Origin: Noviluteimonas gilva
GTDB taxonomy: Bacteria; Pseudomonadota; Gammaproteobacteria; Xanthomonadales; Xanthomonadaceae
DNA length: 64,000 nt
Reading direction: 5' to 3'
NCBI RefSeq assembly: GCF_009740395.1
Contig: NZ_WOXT01000002.1
Location: 1 to 64,000, forward strand
The notes below the pieces were generated by a model. That model was not told the DNA's origin. It saw nothing but the letters and a program-made list of their open reading frames with translations, and did no database searches. Below are positions 19,191 through 30,022 of this stretch, piece after piece (the first letter of the stretch is position 1; each line of letters starts with the position of its first letter). The position numbers and the translations under genes were made by a program.

Positions 19191-20381
19191 ATGGCCAAGG
19201 GTAAGTTCGAGCGCACCAAGCCCCACGTGAACGTGGGCACGATCGGTCACGTTGACCACGGCAAGACGACGCTGACGGCGGCGCTGACGAAGGTGGGCGC
19301 GGAACGTTTCGGCGGCGAGTTCAAGGCATACGACGCGATCGACGCGGCGCCGGAAGAGAAGGCGCGCGGCATCACGATCTCGACGGCGCACGTGGAATAC
19401 GAATCGGCCAACCGCCATTACGCGCACGTCGATTGCCCCGGGCATGCCGACTACGTCAAGAACATGATCACCGGTGCGGCGCAGATGGACGGCGCGATCC
19501 TGGTGTGCTCGGCCGCTGACGGCCCGATGCCGCAGACGCGCGAACACATCCTGCTCTCGCGCCAGGTCGGCGTGCCGTACATCGTCGTGTTCCTGAACAA
19601 GGCCGACATGGTGGACGACGCCGAGCTGCTCGAGCTGGTCGAGATGGAAGTGCGCGAGCTGCTGACCAAGTACGAATTCCCCGGCGACGACACCCCGATC
19701 ATCAAGGGTTCGGCGCGCCTGGCGCTGGAAGGCGACCAGTCGGAAATCGGCGTGCCGGCGATCCTGAAGCTGGTCGAGGCGCTGGACACGTTCATCCCGG
19801 AACCGGAGCGCGCGATCGACAAGCCGTTCCTGATGCCGGTGGAAGACGTGTTCTCGATCTCGGGCCGCGGCACCGTGGTGACCGGCCGCATCGAGCGCGG
19901 CATCATCAAGGTCGGTGACGAAATCGAAATCGTCGGCATCCGCCCGACGCAGAAGACGACGGTCACGGGCGTTGAGATGTTCCGCAAGCTGCTCGACCAG
20001 GGCCAGGCGGGCGACAACGCCGGCCTGCTGCTGCGCGGCACCAAGCGTGACGACGTGGAGCGCGGCCAGGTGCTGGCCAAGCCCGGTTCGATCACGCCGC
20101 ACACGACGTTCGAAGCCGAGGTGTACGTGCTGTCGAAGGACGAAGGCGGCCGCCACACGCCGTTCTTCAAGGGCTACCGCCCGCAGTTCTACTTCCGCAC
20201 GACCGACATCACGGGCGCCGTGACCCTGCCGGAAGGCGTGGAAATGGTCATGCCGGGCGACAACATCAAGATGGTGGTCGAGCTGATCAACCCGGTCGCG
20301 ATGGACGATGGCCTGCGCTTCGCGATCCGCGAAGGCGGCCGTACGGTCGGCGCCGGCGTGGTGGCGAAGATCCTCAAGTAA
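19191..20381 (+). CDS. tuf: Elongation factor Tu (copy 2)
   Basis: The str-operon EF-Tu, 396 residues, same protein as the copy at 2246-3436. By eye I found one silent difference between the genes (C at 20279 here, G at 3334 there). The upstream sequence differs completely. A good TGAGGTAA ribosome site is present here and absent before copy 1. Homology ends at the TAA. Such near identity bounded by the reading frame is the classic sign of gene conversion between tuf genes. Confidence 0.98.
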   Translation: MAKGKFERTKPHVNVGTIGHVDHGKTTLTAALTKVGAERFGGEFKAYDAIDAAPEEKARGITISTAHVEYESANRHYAHVDCPGHADYVKNMITGAAQMDGAILVCSAADGPMPQTREHILLSRQVGVPYIVVFLNKADMVDDAELLELVEMEVRELLTKYEFPGDDTPIIKGSARLALEGDQSEIGVPAILKLVEALDTFIPEPERAIDKPFLMPVEDVFSISGRGTVVTGRIERGIIKVGDEIEIVGIRPTQKTTVTGVEMFRKLLDQGQAGDNAGLLLRGTKRDDVERGQVLAKPGSITPHTTFEAEVYVLSKDEGGRHTPFFKGYRPQFYFRTTDITGAVTLPEGVEMVMPGDNIKMVVELINPVAMDDGLRFAIREGGRTVGAGVVAKILK

Positions 20382-20409
20382 TAAGTCTGTGATTTTCGGG
20401 GGGAATGGG

Positions 20410-20439
20410 TTGCCATCCCCCCGGGATACCCACTAGAAT
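20410..20439 (+). promoter_or_regulatory. Promoter of the S10 operon, overlapping a G/C hairpin
   Basis: TTGCCA (20410-20415) and TAGAAT (20434-20439) have an 18-nt spacer. The predicted RNA start near 20446 gives a leader of about 287 nt before rpsJ. An inverted repeat (a run of seven G at 20397-20403, ATGG, GTTG, CCAT, a run of six C) overlaps the -35 box and has no U tract downstream. The 351-nt tuf-rpsJ gap has no credible gene. Confidence 0.55.
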
Positions 20440-20732
20440 GCAAGACCCTCGCGACCAACCTTAATTGGATGGCGCAGGGACCAGCGAACTGAGGGGCAGG
20501 ATGCACCTCGTTTTCGCCAGACAGGGATATGTCGCGCGGTGGTGCTCCGCCCGTTCCGAAGTTCTTCGGGACACACATGGCGGGGCCGCTTGCGCGTTCA
20601 CGACTCCGTCTGGGCGGACCGGGAAACCGGCCCGCCCTTGATTTTGCAAGGCAGCACGCTCCACCGCTCCAAGAACCCCGGGGCCGGCACACCAGAGGCC
20701 GACCCTCCGCTCTTTCCAGAGGAACACCCGTC

Positions 20733-21044
<312 letters not shown>

Positions 21045-21055
21045 GGCCTGCCACC

Positions 21056-21712
21056 ATGACCGCGAAGAAGTATTCGTTGGGCATCGTCGGCCGCAAGGCC
21101 GGCATGAGCCGCGTGTTTACCGAAGATGGCAAGTCCATCCCGGTGACCCTGATCGAAGCCACCCCCAACCGCATCACCCAGGTGAAGACGGTCGAGACCG
21201 ACGGCTACAGCGCCGTGCAGGTCACCGTCGGCGTCAAGCGCGCCGCCCTGGTGAACAAGCCGGCCGCCGGCCACCTCGCGAAGGCGAAGGTGGAATCCGG
21301 TCGCGGCCTGTGGGAACTGCGCGTGGCCGACGACAAGATCTCCGACTTCCAGGTGGGCGGCGAAATTCGCGCCGACATCTTCGAAGTCGGCCAGGCCGTC
21401 GACGTCCAGGGCATCACCAAGGGCAAGGGCTTCCAGGGCACGATCAAGCGCTGGAACTTCACCATGGGCGACGCGACGCACGGTAACTCGCTGTCGCACC
21501 GCTCGCCGGGTTCGATCGGCCAGCGCCAGACGCCGGGCCGCGTGTTCCCGGGCAAGAAGATGTCGGGCCACATGGGTGCCGAACAGCAGACCACGCAGAA
21601 CCTCAAGGTCGTCAAGGTCGACGCCGAACGCGGCTTGATCGCCGTGCGCGGTGCCGTTCCGGGCGCGCCGGGTGGCGACGTGATCGTGCGTCCGACGAGC
21701 AAGGGAGTCTGA
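21056..21712 (+). CDS. rplC: 50S ribosomal protein L3
   Basis: A 218-residue 23S rRNA assembly protein. The [13 protein letters not shown] start, the [13 protein letters not shown] segment and the long loop [20 protein letters not shown] reach toward the peptidyl transferase centre. The loop Gln methylated by PrmB in E. coli is conserved in GAEQQTTQN. It follows rpsJ by 11 nt; rplD begins 2 nt after its stop. Confidence 0.98.
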   Translation: MTAKKYSLGIVGRKAGMSRVFTEDGKSIPVTLIEATPNRITQVKTVETDGYSAVQVTVGVKRAALVNKPAAGHLAKAKVESGRGLWELRVADDKISDFQVGGEIRADIFEVGQAVDVQGITKGKGFQGTIKRWNFTMGDATHGNSLSHRSPGSIGQRQTPGRVFPGKKMSGHMGAEQQTTQNLKVVKVDAERGLIAVRGAVPGAPGGDVIVRPTSKGV

Positions 21713-21714
21713 CG

Positions 21715-22320
21715 ATGGAACTGTCCATCAATAACAGCAAGAACACGTTGTCCGTTTCGGACGCCGTGTTCGGCCGCGAGTTCTCCGAAGACCTGGTCCA
21801 CCAGGTCGTCGTCGCCTACCGCAACGCGGGCCGCGCCGGCACCAAGGCGCAGAAGACGCGTTCGGAAGTCAACGGCACCACGAAGAAGTCGAAGAAGCAG
21901 AAGGGCGGCGGTGCGCGTCATGGCGCGCTGACGGCTCCGATCTTCGTCGGCGGCGGCGTGACGTTCGCGGCCAAGCCGCGCAGCTTCGCGCAGAAGGTCA
22001 ACCGCAAGATGTATCGCGCAGCCATTGCCGCGATCCTCTCCGAGCTCAATCGCCAGGGCCGCATCACGGTCGTCGAATCGTTCGATCTCGACGGCGTGAA
22101 GACCAAGGGCCTGATTGCGAAGCTCAAGGATCTTTCGGTGGGCCGTCGCCCGCTGATCGTCACCGAGGACGCGTCGGAATCGCTGTACCTGTCCGCGCGC
22201 AACCTGCCGTACGTCGAAGTGCGTGACGTGCAGGGCCTCGACCCGGTTGCCCTCGTCGGCGCCGATTCGGTCGTGGTTACGGCCGACGCGGTCAAGAAGA
22301 TCGAGGAGTGGCTGGCATGA
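21715..22320 (+). CDS. rplD: 50S ribosomal protein L4
   Basis: A 201-residue tunnel-wall protein. The extended loop [21 protein letters not shown] is conserved. In enteric relatives L4 represses its own S10 operon by binding the leader. A 287-nt leader exists here, but I cannot show the L4 site. The stop codon overlaps the rplW start in an ATGA junction. Confidence 0.97.
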   Translation: MELSINNSKNTLSVSDAVFGREFSEDLVHQVVVAYRNAGRAGTKAQKTRSEVNGTTKKSKKQKGGGARHGALTAPIFVGGGVTFAAKPRSFAQKVNRKMYRAAIAAILSELNRQGRITVVESFDLDGVKTKGLIAKLKDLSVGRRPLIVTEDASESLYLSARNLPYVEVRDVQGLDPVALVGADSVVVTADAVKKIEEWLA

Positions 22321-22619
22321 GCGCGATCACCAACGTGTACGAAGTAATCCGCGCGCCGCGCGTGTCCGAAAAGACCGCCCGCCTGCAGGAAGTGTCGAAT
22401 CAGTACGTCTTTGAAATCGCGAAGACCGCGACCAAGGCTGATGTCAAAGCCGCGGTCGAGCAGATCTTCGCCGTCAAGGTCGAAGCGGTGAACGTGGTGA
22501 ACGTGAAGGGCAAGAACAAGTCCTTCAAGTTTCGCCAGGGTAAGCGCGGCGACTGGCGCAAGGCGTACGTCAAGCTGGCCGAAGGCCAGTCGATCGACGT
22601 GATGATGGCCAAGGCCTGA
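22317..22619 (+). CDS. rplW: 50S ribosomal protein L23
   Basis: A 100-residue protein at the tunnel exit, docking site for trigger factor and SRP. It contains [11 protein letters not shown], the [13 protein letters not shown] core and the [13 protein letters not shown] tail. ATG 22317 overlaps the rplD TGA (ATGA), which supports translational coupling. Three upstream codons in frame are not used. Confidence 0.97.
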   Translation: MSAITNVYEVIRAPRVSEKTARLQEVSNQYVFEIAKTATKADVKAAVEQIFAVKVEAVNVVNVKGKNKSFKFRQGKRGDWRKAYVKLAEGQSIDVMMAKA

Positions 22620-22629
22620 GGACAGACCC

Positions 22630-23457
22630 ATGGCATTGATGACTTTCAAGCCCACCTCGCCCGGTCGCCGTTCGGCGGTCCGTGTCGTGACGCCGGACCT
22701 CCACAAGGGGGCGCCGTTCGCCGCGCTGGTCGAGAAGAAGAGCAAGACCGGCGGCCGTAACCACCACGGCCGTATCACCACCCGCCACATCGGCGGCGGT
22801 CACAAGCAGAACTACCGCATCATCGACTTCAAGCGCGACAAGGAAGGCATTCCGGCGCGCGTGGAGCGGATCGAATACGATCCCAACCGCACCGCGCACA
22901 TCGCGCTGCTGTGCTACGTCGATGGCGAGCGTCGCTACATCATCGCCCCCAAGGGCCTGAAGAGCGGCGACCAGGTGATCGCGGGCCGCGACGCCCCGAT
23001 CAAGGTCGGCAACACGCTGCCCCTGCGCAACATCCCCGTCGGCTCCACGGTGCATTGCATCGAGATGAAGCCCGGCAAGGGTGCGCAGCTCGCCCGCGCC
23101 GCCGGCGCCGGCGTGCAGCTGATCGCCCGCGAATCCGGTTACGCCACCCTGCGTCTTCGCTCCGGCGAAATGCGCAAGGTGCCGGCCGAGTGCCGCGCGA
23201 CGATCGGCGAAGTCGGCAACGTCGAGCACAACCTCGAGAAGCTGGGCAAGGCAGGCGCGAAGCGCTGGCGCGGCGTCAAGCCGACCGTCCGCGGCGCCGC
23301 CATGAACCCGGTCGACCACCCGCACGGTGGTGGCGAGGCGAAGGCTGGCCAGGGCAACCCGCATCCGGTCACCCCGTGGGGTGTTCCGACCAAGGGTTAC
23401 AAGACGCGCAAGAACAAGCGCACCACGCAATTCATCGTGCGCGATCGCAGGGGTTAA
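22630..23457 (+). CDS. rplB: 50S ribosomal protein L2
   Basis: A 275-residue core 23S rRNA binder. It contains [18 protein letters not shown] near residues 40-57 and the peptidyl transferase-proximal [13 protein letters not shown] motif with the conserved His. Length is normal. The gene lies 10 nt after rplW and 6 nt before rpsS. Confidence 0.98.
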   Translation: MALMTFKPTSPGRRSAVRVVTPDLHKGAPFAALVEKKSKTGGRNHHGRITTRHIGGGHKQNYRIIDFKRDKEGIPARVERIEYDPNRTAHIALLCYVDGERRYIIAPKGLKSGDQVIAGRDAPIKVGNTLPLRNIPVGSTVHCIEMKPGKGAQLARAAGAGVQLIARESGYATLRLRSGEMRKVPAECRATIGEVGNVEHNLEKLGKAGAKRWRGVKPTVRGAAMNPVDHPHGGGEAKAGQGNPHPVTPWGVPTKGYKTRKNKRTTQFIVRDRRG

Positions 23458-23463
23458 TCGGCC

Positions 23464-23733
23464 ATGGCACGTTCACTGAAGAAGGGTCCGTTCGTCGACC
23501 ACCACCTGATGAAGAAGGTGGAGACCGCGGGCAACAACAAGAAGCCGATCAAGACCTGGTCGCGTCGTTCGATGGTCATGCCGGAAATGGTCGGCTTCAC
23601 CATCGCCGTGCACAACGGCAAGAACCACATCCCGGTCCTGGTCAACGAAAACATGGTTGGCCACAAGCTTGGCGAATTCGCACTGACCCGGACGTTCAAG
23701 GGTCATGGCGGCGACAAGAAGAGTGGGAAGTAA
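23464..23733 (+). CDS. rpsS: 30S ribosomal protein S19
   Basis: An 89-residue 30S head protein. It starts [18 protein letters not shown] and contains [22 protein letters not shown] and [13 protein letters not shown]. It lies between rplB and rplV in normal order. Confidence 0.98.
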   Translation: MARSLKKGPFVDHHLMKKVETAGNNKKPIKTWSRRSMVMPEMVGFTIAVHNGKNHIPVLVNENMVGHKLGEFALTRTFKGHGGDKKSGK

Positions 23734-23743
23734 GGAGATGACC

Positions 23744-24079
23744 ATGGAAGCGAAAGCCATCCTGCGCTCTGCGCGCATCTCCGCCCAGAAGGCCCGCCTG
23801 GTCGCCGACCAGGTGCGTGGTCTCTCGGCCGAGCGCGCCGTCAACCTCTTGAAGTTCTCCGACAAGAAGGCCGCCGCCATGATCCGCAAGGTCGTGGAAT
23901 CGGCGATCGCCAACGCGGAAAACAACCAGGGCGCCGACGTCGACGACCTGCGCGTCAAGACCATCATGGTTGACGAGGGCCCCACGCTGAAGCGCTTCAT
24001 GGCGCGTGCGAAGGGCCGCGGCACCCGGATCCTCAAGCGCACCAGCCACATCACTGTGGTTGTCGGTGCCGGCAAGTAA
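23744..24079 (+). CDS. rplV: 50S ribosomal protein L22
   Basis: A 111-residue tunnel protein. It starts [20 protein letters not shown]; the beta-hairpin region [16 protein letters not shown] reaches into the tunnel. Of two nearby ATGs, 23744 sits 7 nt after AAGGAG and matches the family N-terminus, whereas 23738 is too close. An earlier in-frame start overlapping rpsS is rejected. Confidence 0.96.
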   Translation: MEAKAILRSARISAQKARLVADQVRGLSAERAVNLLKFSDKKAAAMIRKVVESAIANAENNQGADVDDLRVKTIMVDEGPTLKRFMARAKGRGTRILKRTSHITVVVGAGK

Positions 24080-24094
24080 GGCGGAGAAAAGACG

Positions 24095-24838
<744 letters not shown>

Positions 24839-24840
24839 TC

Positions 24841-25254
24841 ATGTTGCAACCCAAGCGAACCAAATATCGCAAGATGCACAAGGGCCGTAACGACAGCCTG
24901 AGCTGGAGCGGCAACGCCGTTTCGTTCGGCGAGTTCGGCCTGAAGTCGACGGCTTTCGGCCAGCTCACCGCGCGCCAGATCGAAGCGGCCCGCCGCTCGA
25001 TCAGCCGTTACGTGAAGCGCGGCGGCAAGATGTGGATCCGTGTGTACCCCGACAAGCCGATCACCAAGAAGCCCATCGAAGTTCGAATGGGTTCGGGTAA
25101 GGGCAACGTCGAGTACTGGGTCGCGCAGATCCAGCCCGGCCGCATGATTTACGAGATCGAAGGCGTCAGCGAAGAAGTCGCACGCGAGGCGTTCCGCCTG
25201 GCCGCGGCCAAGCTGTCGGTCACCACCACTTTCGTTACCCGGACGGTGCGCTGA
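24841..25254 (+). CDS. rplP: 50S ribosomal protein L16
   Basis: A 137-residue protein near the A site. It starts [17 protein letters not shown] and contains the [21 protein letters not shown] motif. It starts 2 nt after rpsC. Its TGA overlaps the rpmC ATG by one base (TGATG), so L29 synthesis is probably coupled. Confidence 0.98.
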   Translation: MLQPKRTKYRKMHKGRNDSLSWSGNAVSFGEFGLKSTAFGQLTARQIEAARRSISRYVKRGGKMWIRVYPDKPITKKPIEVRMGSGKGNVEYWVAQIQPGRMIYEIEGVSEEVAREAFRLAAAKLSVTTTFVTRTVR

Positions 25255-25451
25255 TGGAACTCAAGGACCTGCGTCAGAAAAACGCCGGCGAACTGAAGGC
25301 CCACCTCGTGGACCTGCAGAAGGAGCAGTTCGCGCTCCGCATGCAGAAGGCCACGGGCCAGCTGCCCCCGGCCAAGACCCATGAAGCCCGCCGTGTTCGC
25401 CGCGAAATCGCGCGCGTGAACATGCTGCTGGGCAGCGTGGCCAGCAAGTGA
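25254..25451 (+). CDS. rpmC: 50S ribosomal protein L29
   Basis: A 65-residue two-helix protein at the tunnel exit. It has the [19 protein letters not shown] first helix and the [14 protein letters not shown] second helix. The start overlaps the rplP stop in TGATG. Size and position are standard. Confidence 0.97.
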   Translation: MELKDLRQKNAGELKAHLVDLQKEQFALRMQKATGQLPPAKTHEARRVRREIARVNMLLGSVASK

Positions 25452-25462
25452 AGGACTCGACG

Positions 25463-25726
25463 ATGAACGAGACAACCAAGAAGCTGCACACGGTCGATGG
25501 CCGCGTCGTCAGCAACAAGATGGACAAGACCATCACCGTGCTCGTCGAGCGCCAGGTCAAGCACGCGCTGTACGGTAAGTACATTCGCCGCTCGACCAAG
25601 CTGCACGCGCATGACGCCGACAACGCCTGCAAGGAAGGCGATGTCGTGCGCATCGCCGAATGCGCGCCGATGTCGAAGACCAAGAACTGGCGTGTCGTCG
25701 AAATTCTGACGCGCGCAGCCGAGTAA
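25463..25726 (+). CDS. rpsQ: 30S ribosomal protein S17
   Basis: An 87-residue 16S rRNA binder. The OB-fold segment [23 protein letters not shown] opens the protein, and [21 protein letters not shown] is typical. ATG 25463 is preceded by GAAGGA. A GTG at 25448 overlapping the rpmC stop would add five residues and is less likely. Confidence 0.95.
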   Translation: MNETTKKLHTVDGRVVSNKMDKTITVLVERQVKHALYGKYIRRSTKLHAHDADNACKEGDVVRIAECAPMSKTKNWRVVEILTRAAE

Positions 25727-25742
25727 GGAAGGAGAGACAGCC

Positions 25743-26111
25743 ATGATCCAGATGCAGAGCTATCTCGACGCCGCCGACAACTCGGGCGCGAAGGAACTGA
25801 TGTGCATCAAGGTGCTTGGTGGTTCCAAGCGCCGTTATGCCCACATCGGCGACATCATCAAGGTGACCGTCAAGGACGCGATCCCGCGCGGCAAGGTCAA
25901 GAAGGGCGACGTCTACGACGCCGTCGTGGTCCGTACCCGCAAGGGTGTGCGCCGCGCCGACGGTTCGCTGATCCGCTTCGACGGCAACGCCGCCGTGCTG
26001 CTCAACAACAAGCATGAGCCGATCGGCACGCGCATCTTCGGGCCCGTGACCCGCGAGCTGCGTTCCGAGAAGTTCATGAAGATCGTCTCGCTCGCGCCCG
26101 AAGTGCTCTGA
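25743..26111 (+). CDS. rplN: 50S ribosomal protein L14
   Basis: A 122-residue intersubunit-bridge protein and first gene of the spc group. It starts [19 protein letters not shown] and ends [28 protein letters not shown] precedes the ATG. No separate promoter was recognised in the 16-nt rpsQ-rplN gap, so S10 and spc genes are probably read together. Confidence 0.98.
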   Translation: MIQMQSYLDAADNSGAKELMCIKVLGGSKRRYAHIGDIIKVTVKDAIPRGKVKKGDVYDAVVVRTRKGVRRADGSLIRFDGNAAVLLNNKHEPIGTRIFGPVTRELRSEKFMKIVSLAPEVL

Positions 26112-26125
26112 GCGAAGGAACCCAT

Positions 26126-26440
26126 ATGAACCGTATCCGCAAGGGCGACCAAGTGGTCGTCATCTCCGGCAAGGACAAGGGCAAGCGTGGCGACGTCGTG
26201 CGCGTGGCTGGCGACAAGGTCGTCGTGTCCAACATCAATGTCGTCAAGCGCCACACCAAGCCGAACCCGCAGCTCGGCCAGGCCGGCGGCGTGATCGAGC
26301 GCGAAGCGCCGATCCATATTTCGAACGTCATGCTGTTCAACCCTGCCTCCGGCAAGGGCGAGCGCATCGGCTTCAAGGTCCTGGAGGATGGACGCAAATT
26401 GCGTGTGTTCCGCTCCAGTGGTGAATCGATCGACGGCTGA
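26126..26440 (+). CDS. rplX: 50S ribosomal protein L24
   Basis: A 104-residue assembly-initiator protein with a KOW motif near its start ([20 protein letters not shown]) and the [12 protein letters not shown] segment. GAAGGAA precedes the ATG. It lies 14 nt after rplN. Confidence 0.98.
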   Translation: MNRIRKGDQVVVISGKDKGKRGDVVRVAGDKVVVSNINVVKRHTKPNPQLGQAGGVIEREAPIHISNVMLFNPASGKGERIGFKVLEDGRKLRVFRSSGESIDG

Positions 26441-26461
26441 TAGGCCGTCCGAGGAAATGTC

Positions 26462-27001
26462 ATGACCCGGCTTGAAAAGATTTACAAGGACGAAGTGGTG
26501 CCGAAGCTGATGAAGCAGTTCGGCTACACCAATCCGATGCAGGTGCCGAAGCTTTCCAAGGTCACGCTCAACATGGGCGTGGGCGAGGCGGCGGCGAACA
26601 AGAAGATCCTCGAGAACGCGGTGGCCGACATGGCCAAGATCTCCGGCCAGAAGCCGTTGGTCACCAAGTCGCGCATCTCGGTGGCGTCGTTCAAGATCCG
26701 CGACGGCTGGCCGATCGGCTGCAAGGTCACCTTGCGCCGCGCCCGCATGTTCGAGTTCCTCGATCGCCTGATCAACATCTCGCTGCCGCGCGTCCGCGAC
26801 TTCCGCGGCGTGTCGGGTCGTTCGTTCGACGGCCGCGGCAACTTCAACATGGGCGTCAAGGAACAGATCATCTTCCCGGAGATCGATTTCGACCAGGTCG
26901 ACGCCATGCGCGGCATGGACATCGCGATCACCACCACGGCGAAGACCGATGCCGAGGCCAAGGCCTTGCTCGAAGCCTTCCGCTTCCCGTTCCGCAACTA
27001 A
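26462..27001 (+). CDS. rplE: 50S ribosomal protein L5
   Basis: A 179-residue 5S rRNA-binding protein. It contains [20 protein letters not shown] and the C-terminal [20 protein letters not shown] segment. CGAGGAAATGTC precedes ATG 26462. Normal order between rplX and rpsN. Confidence 0.98.
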   Translation: MTRLEKIYKDEVVPKLMKQFGYTNPMQVPKLSKVTLNMGVGEAAANKKILENAVADMAKISGQKPLVTKSRISVASFKIRDGWPIGCKVTLRRARMFEFLDRLINISLPRVRDFRGVSGRSFDGRGNFNMGVKEQIIFPEIDFDQVDAMRGMDIAITTTAKTDAEAKALLEAFRFPFRN

Positions 27002-27013
27002 GGGCACGACATC

Positions 27014-27319
27014 ATGGCAAAGACCTCGATGGTCAACCGCGACGTCAAGCGCGCCAAGCTCGCGAAGCAGCATGGCGCGAAGCGTGCTGCGCTGAAGAAG
27101 ATCATCTCCAGCACGACCGCGTCGTACGAAGAAAAGATGGAAGCCGTGGTCAAGCTGCAGAAGCTGCCGCGCGATTCCTCGGAAAGCCGTCAGCGCACGC
27201 GTTGCGCGATCACCGGCCGTCCGCGTGGCGTCTACCAGAAGTTCGGCCTGGGGCGGAACATGCTCCGCAAGGCGACGATGAACGGTGACGTCCCGGGCCT
27301 CCGCAAGGCGTCCTGGTAA
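27014..27319 (+). CDS. rpsN: 30S ribosomal protein S14 (zinc-independent form)
   Basis: A 101-residue protein of the C-minus type: it lacks the paired CxxC zinc motifs and has only one Cys, in [16 protein letters not shown]. The N-terminus [19 protein letters not shown] is typical of proteobacterial S14. It lies between rplE and rpsH, the usual place. Confidence 0.97.
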   Translation: MAKTSMVNRDVKRAKLAKQHGAKRAALKKIISSTTASYEEKMEAVVKLQKLPRDSSESRQRTRCAITGRPRGVYQKFGLGRNMLRKATMNGDVPGLRKASW

Positions 27320-27381
27320 CAAGTTCCAAGTAGAAGTATTCGCATCCCGCGGATATCGGTGCACTCAAAGGTAATATTTCA

Positions 27382-27777
27382 ATGAGCATGACTGATCCCA
27401 TCGCCGACATGCTGATCCGCATCAAGAATGCGGCCGCCGTCGGCAAGCCGGCTGTTTCGATGCCGTCGTCCAAGATCAAGGTCGCGATCGCGAAGGTCCT
27501 CGAGGAAGAGGGTTACATCGCGTCGTCGCGCGTGACCAAGGATGGCGCCAAGTCGGTCCTCGAAATCGCGCTGAAGTACTACGAAGGCAAGCCGGTCATC
27601 GAGCGCCTCCAGCGCGTCTCGAAGTCCAGCCTCCGCCAGTACCGCGGCAAGGACGCGCTGCCCAAGGTCCTCGGTGGCCTCGGCGTGGCCATCATCTCCA
27701 CCTCGAAGGGCATCATGACCGACTCGCAGGCACGCCAGCAGGGCGTCGGCGGCGAAGTCCTGTGCGTCGTGGCTTAA
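27382..27777 (+). CDS. rpsH: 30S ribosomal protein S8
   Basis: A 131-residue central-domain 16S rRNA binder and, in E. coli, the spc-operon repressor. It starts [17 protein letters not shown] and contains [22 protein letters not shown] at the C-terminus, the last four residues forming the usual end strand. ATG 27382 lies 10 nt after AAAGG; ATG 27388 is possible but farther. A 62-nt gap precedes it, longer than most gaps in this cluster. Confidence 0.97.
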   Translation: MSMTDPIADMLIRIKNAAAVGKPAVSMPSSKIKVAIAKVLEEEGYIASSRVTKDGAKSVLEIALKYYEGKPVIERLQRVSKSSLRQYRGKDALPKVLGGLGVAIISTSKGIMTDSQARQQGVGGEVLCVVA

Positions 27778-27790
27778 GGGAGTAACGACT

Positions 27791-28318
27791 ATGTCGCGCG
27801 TCGCCAAGCAACCGATTGCCCTGGCCAAGGGCGTCGAAATGAACATCCAGGCCGAGAACGTGAGCGTCAAGGGCCCGAAGGGCACCCTGTCGATCGCCAA
27901 GCCGGCCGGCGTCGAAGTCAAGATCGAAGACGGCAATGCGCTGCTCTCGGTCAACGACCCGGCGCTCCTCCCGATGGCCGGTACGCTCCGCGCCATCCTC
28001 GCGAACATGGTGCAAGGCGTCAGCCAGGGCTTCGAGCGCAAGCTCGAGCTGGTCGGCGTCGGTTACCGTGCCGCGATGCAGGGCTCGGACCTGAACCTCT
28101 CGCTGGGTTTTTCCCACCCGGTGCTGTTCAAGGCCCCCGAAGGCATCACCATCGCCACGCCGACGCAGACGGAAATCGTCGTGTCCGGCGCCGACAAGCA
28201 GCGCGTCGGCGAAGTGGCGGCGAAGATCCGCGGTTTCCGTCCGCCGGAACCGTACAAGGGCAAGGGCGTCAAGTACGCCGGCGAGAACATCATCCGCAAG
28301 GAAGCCAAGAAGGCCTAA
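27791..28318 (+). CDS. rplF: 50S ribosomal protein L6
   Basis: A 175-residue protein near the sarcin-ricin loop, with two related domains. [15 protein letters not shown] is the N-terminus, and the C-terminal signature is [21 protein letters not shown] precedes the ATG. Standard spc order. Confidence 0.98.
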   Translation: MSRVAKQPIALAKGVEMNIQAENVSVKGPKGTLSIAKPAGVEVKIEDGNALLSVNDPALLPMAGTLRAILANMVQGVSQGFERKLELVGVGYRAAMQGSDLNLSLGFSHPVLFKAPEGITIATPTQTEIVVSGADKQRVGEVAAKIRGFRPPEPYKGKGVKYAGENIIRKEAKKA

Positions 28319-28346
28319 GCGGCTTTCAGCTTTCGGAGACATACGC

Positions 28347-28700
28347 ATGAACAAGAAACCCGCCCGCCTGCGCCGCGCCAAGTCGACCCGCGCGCACATC
28401 CGCGAACTCGGCGTGCCGCGCCTGTCGGTGCTGCGCACCGGCCAGCATCTGTACGCCCAGCTCTTCACCGCCGACGGCTCCAAGGTCCTGGCTTCGGCCT
28501 CGACCGTGCAGTCCGACGTGCGCGAAGGCCTGAAGAACGGCAAGAACGCCGACGCCGCCGCCAAGGTCGGTCGCGCGATCGCCGAGAAGGCCAAGGCTGC
28601 CGGCGTCGAGAAGGTCGCGTTCGACCGCTCGGGCTACCGCTACCACGGCCGCATCAAGGCGCTCGCCGATGCTGCCCGCGAAGGCGGCCTGCAGTTCTGA
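28347..28700 (+). CDS. rplR: 50S ribosomal protein L18
   Basis: A 117-residue 5S rRNA-binding protein. It has the basic N-terminal tail [20 protein letters not shown] and the conserved [21 protein letters not shown] end. CGGAG precedes the ATG. It is followed by an unusually long 140-nt spacer before rpsE. Confidence 0.98.
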   Translation: MNKKPARLRRAKSTRAHIRELGVPRLSVLRTGQHLYAQLFTADGSKVLASASTVQSDVREGLKNGKNADAAAKVGRAIAEKAKAAGVEKVAFDRSGYRYHGRIKALADAAREGGLQF

Positions 28701-28745
28701 GGTCTCAGGCAACTTTTCAACCGTCGATACGGTCGGTATCGGACG

Positions 28746-28767
28746 CGAACGGGAGTTCTCCCGTTCG
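28746..28767 (+). other. Perfect hairpin between rplR and rpsE
   Basis: CGAACGGGAG (28746-28755), TT, and CTCCCGTTCG (28758-28767) form a 10-pair perfect inverted repeat without a U tract. It occupies the 140-nt rplR-rpsE spacer, inside what is otherwise a tightly packed operon. It may be a processing or stabilising element. No ORF is credible here. Confidence 0.5.
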
Positions 28768-28840
28768 TGGTGCACCCGCGACACACCAACAACTCTAAGC
28801 GGCCACAAGCCGTAAATTCCTTAACTACCGAGACAAGACA

Positions 28841-29380
28841 ATGGCAGAACAACGTGAATCGCGAGGCCGCGATCGCAATCGCGACCGCGAAGAAGTCGAT
28901 GACGGAATGATCGAAAAGCTGATCGCGGTCAACCGCGTCAGCAAGACCGTCAAGGGCGGTCGCCAGTTCACCTTCACCGCGCTGACGGTGGTGGGCGACG
29001 GCAACGGCAAGGTCGGCTTCGGTTACGGCAAGGCGCGCGAAGTGCCGGTCGCGATCCAGAAGTCGATGGAATACGCCCGCAAGAGCTTCATCAACGTGGA
29101 CCTCAACAACGGCACGCTTTGGCACGCCGTCAAGTCGCGCCACGGCGCTGCGAACGTCTTCATGCAGCCCGCCTCCGAAGGTACCGGCGTCATCGCCGGC
29201 GGCGCGATGCGCGCCGTGCTCGAAGCGGTCGGCGTCAAGAACGTGCTGGCGAAGGCCGTCGGTTCGCGCAATCCGATCAACCTCGTTCGCGCAACGCTGC
29301 GCGGCCTGGGTGAGACGAGCTCGCCGAACAAGATCGCGTCCAAGCGCGGCAAGAAGGTGGAGGACTTGAACCATGGCTAA
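28841..29380 (+). CDS. rpsE: 30S ribosomal protein S5
   Basis: A 179-residue fidelity protein. After a charged N-terminal extension ([15 protein letters not shown]) come the double-stranded RNA-binding-like domain ([28 protein letters not shown]) and the C-terminal [15 protein letters not shown] segment. The ribosome site is weak (CGAGACAAG). Its stop overlaps the rpmD start by 8 nt. Confidence 0.97.
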   Translation: MAEQRESRGRDRNRDREEVDDGMIEKLIAVNRVSKTVKGGRQFTFTALTVVGDGNGKVGFGYGKAREVPVAIQKSMEYARKSFINVDLNNGTLWHAVKSRHGAANVFMQPASEGTGVIAGGAMRAVLEAVGVKNVLAKAVGSRNPINLVRATLRGLGETSSPNKIASKRGKKVEDLNHG

Positions 29381-29573
29381 GTCGCCCGCAAACACTGGCG
29401 GCACCGTCAAGGTTCGCCTCGTCAAGGGCCTCCGCGGCACGCAGGCGCGTCATCGCCTGTCGGTGCGCGCCCTCGGCCTCAACAAGCTCAACGATGTGCG
29501 CGAGCTGAAGGACAGCCCGCAGGTGCGTGGCCTGATCACGCAGCTGCACTACCTCGTTCGCGTAGAGGAATAA
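29373..29573 (+). CDS. rpmD: 50S ribosomal protein L30
   Basis: A 66-residue protein with the conserved [20 protein letters not shown] fold. ATG 29373 lies inside rpsE and reads ATGGCTAA across its stop, an 8-nt overlap suggesting coupling. GGAGG precedes it. Short but full length for the family. Confidence 0.96.
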   Translation: MAKSPANTGGTVKVRLVKGLRGTQARHRLSVRALGLNKLNDVRELKDSPQVRGLITQLHYLVRVEE

Positions 29574-29577
29574 GCAC

Positions 29578-30015
29578 ATGCGCATGAATACCCTCAAGCC
29601 CGCCGACGGCGCCCGCCAGGAACGCACTCGCGTCGGTCGCGGCATCGGCTCCGGCCTCGGCAAGACCGCGGGTCGCGGCCACAAGGGCTCGTTCGCCCGT
29701 AGCGGCAAGGGCAAGATCAAGGCCGGCTTCGAAGGCGGCCAGATGCCCATGCAGCGTCGCCTGCCGAAGATCGGCTTCCGTTCGAAGCTGCTCAAGGACA
29801 CGGCCGAAGTGCTGCTGTACCAGCTGGACAAGCTGGACGCCGGCACGATCGACATCGCCGCGCTGCGCGCCGCGAAGCTCATTCCGCAGGCCGCCCGCAA
29901 GGTGAAGGTCGTGAAGAAGGGCGACGTGACCAAGAAGTTCGTGCTCCAGGGCCTGATGGCCACGGCTGGTGCGAAGGCCGCGATCGAAGCGGCCGGCGGC
30001 CAGGTCGGGGAGTAA
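29578..30015 (+). CDS. rplO: 50S ribosomal protein L15
   Basis: A 145-residue late assembly protein. The Gly/Arg-rich N-terminus [18 protein letters not shown] and the [15 protein letters not shown] segment are diagnostic. ATG 29578 is 8 nt after AGAGGA; ATG 29584 would remove two residues. It is 7 nt from secY, the conserved L15-SecY pair. Confidence 0.98.
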   Translation: MRMNTLKPADGARQERTRVGRGIGSGLGKTAGRGHKGSFARSGKGKIKAGFEGGQMPMQRRLPKIGFRSKLLKDTAEVLLYQLDKLDAGTIDIAALRAAKLIPQAARKVKVVKKGDVTKKFVLQGLMATAGAKAAIEAAGGQVGE

Positions 30016-30022
30016 GCGACGC

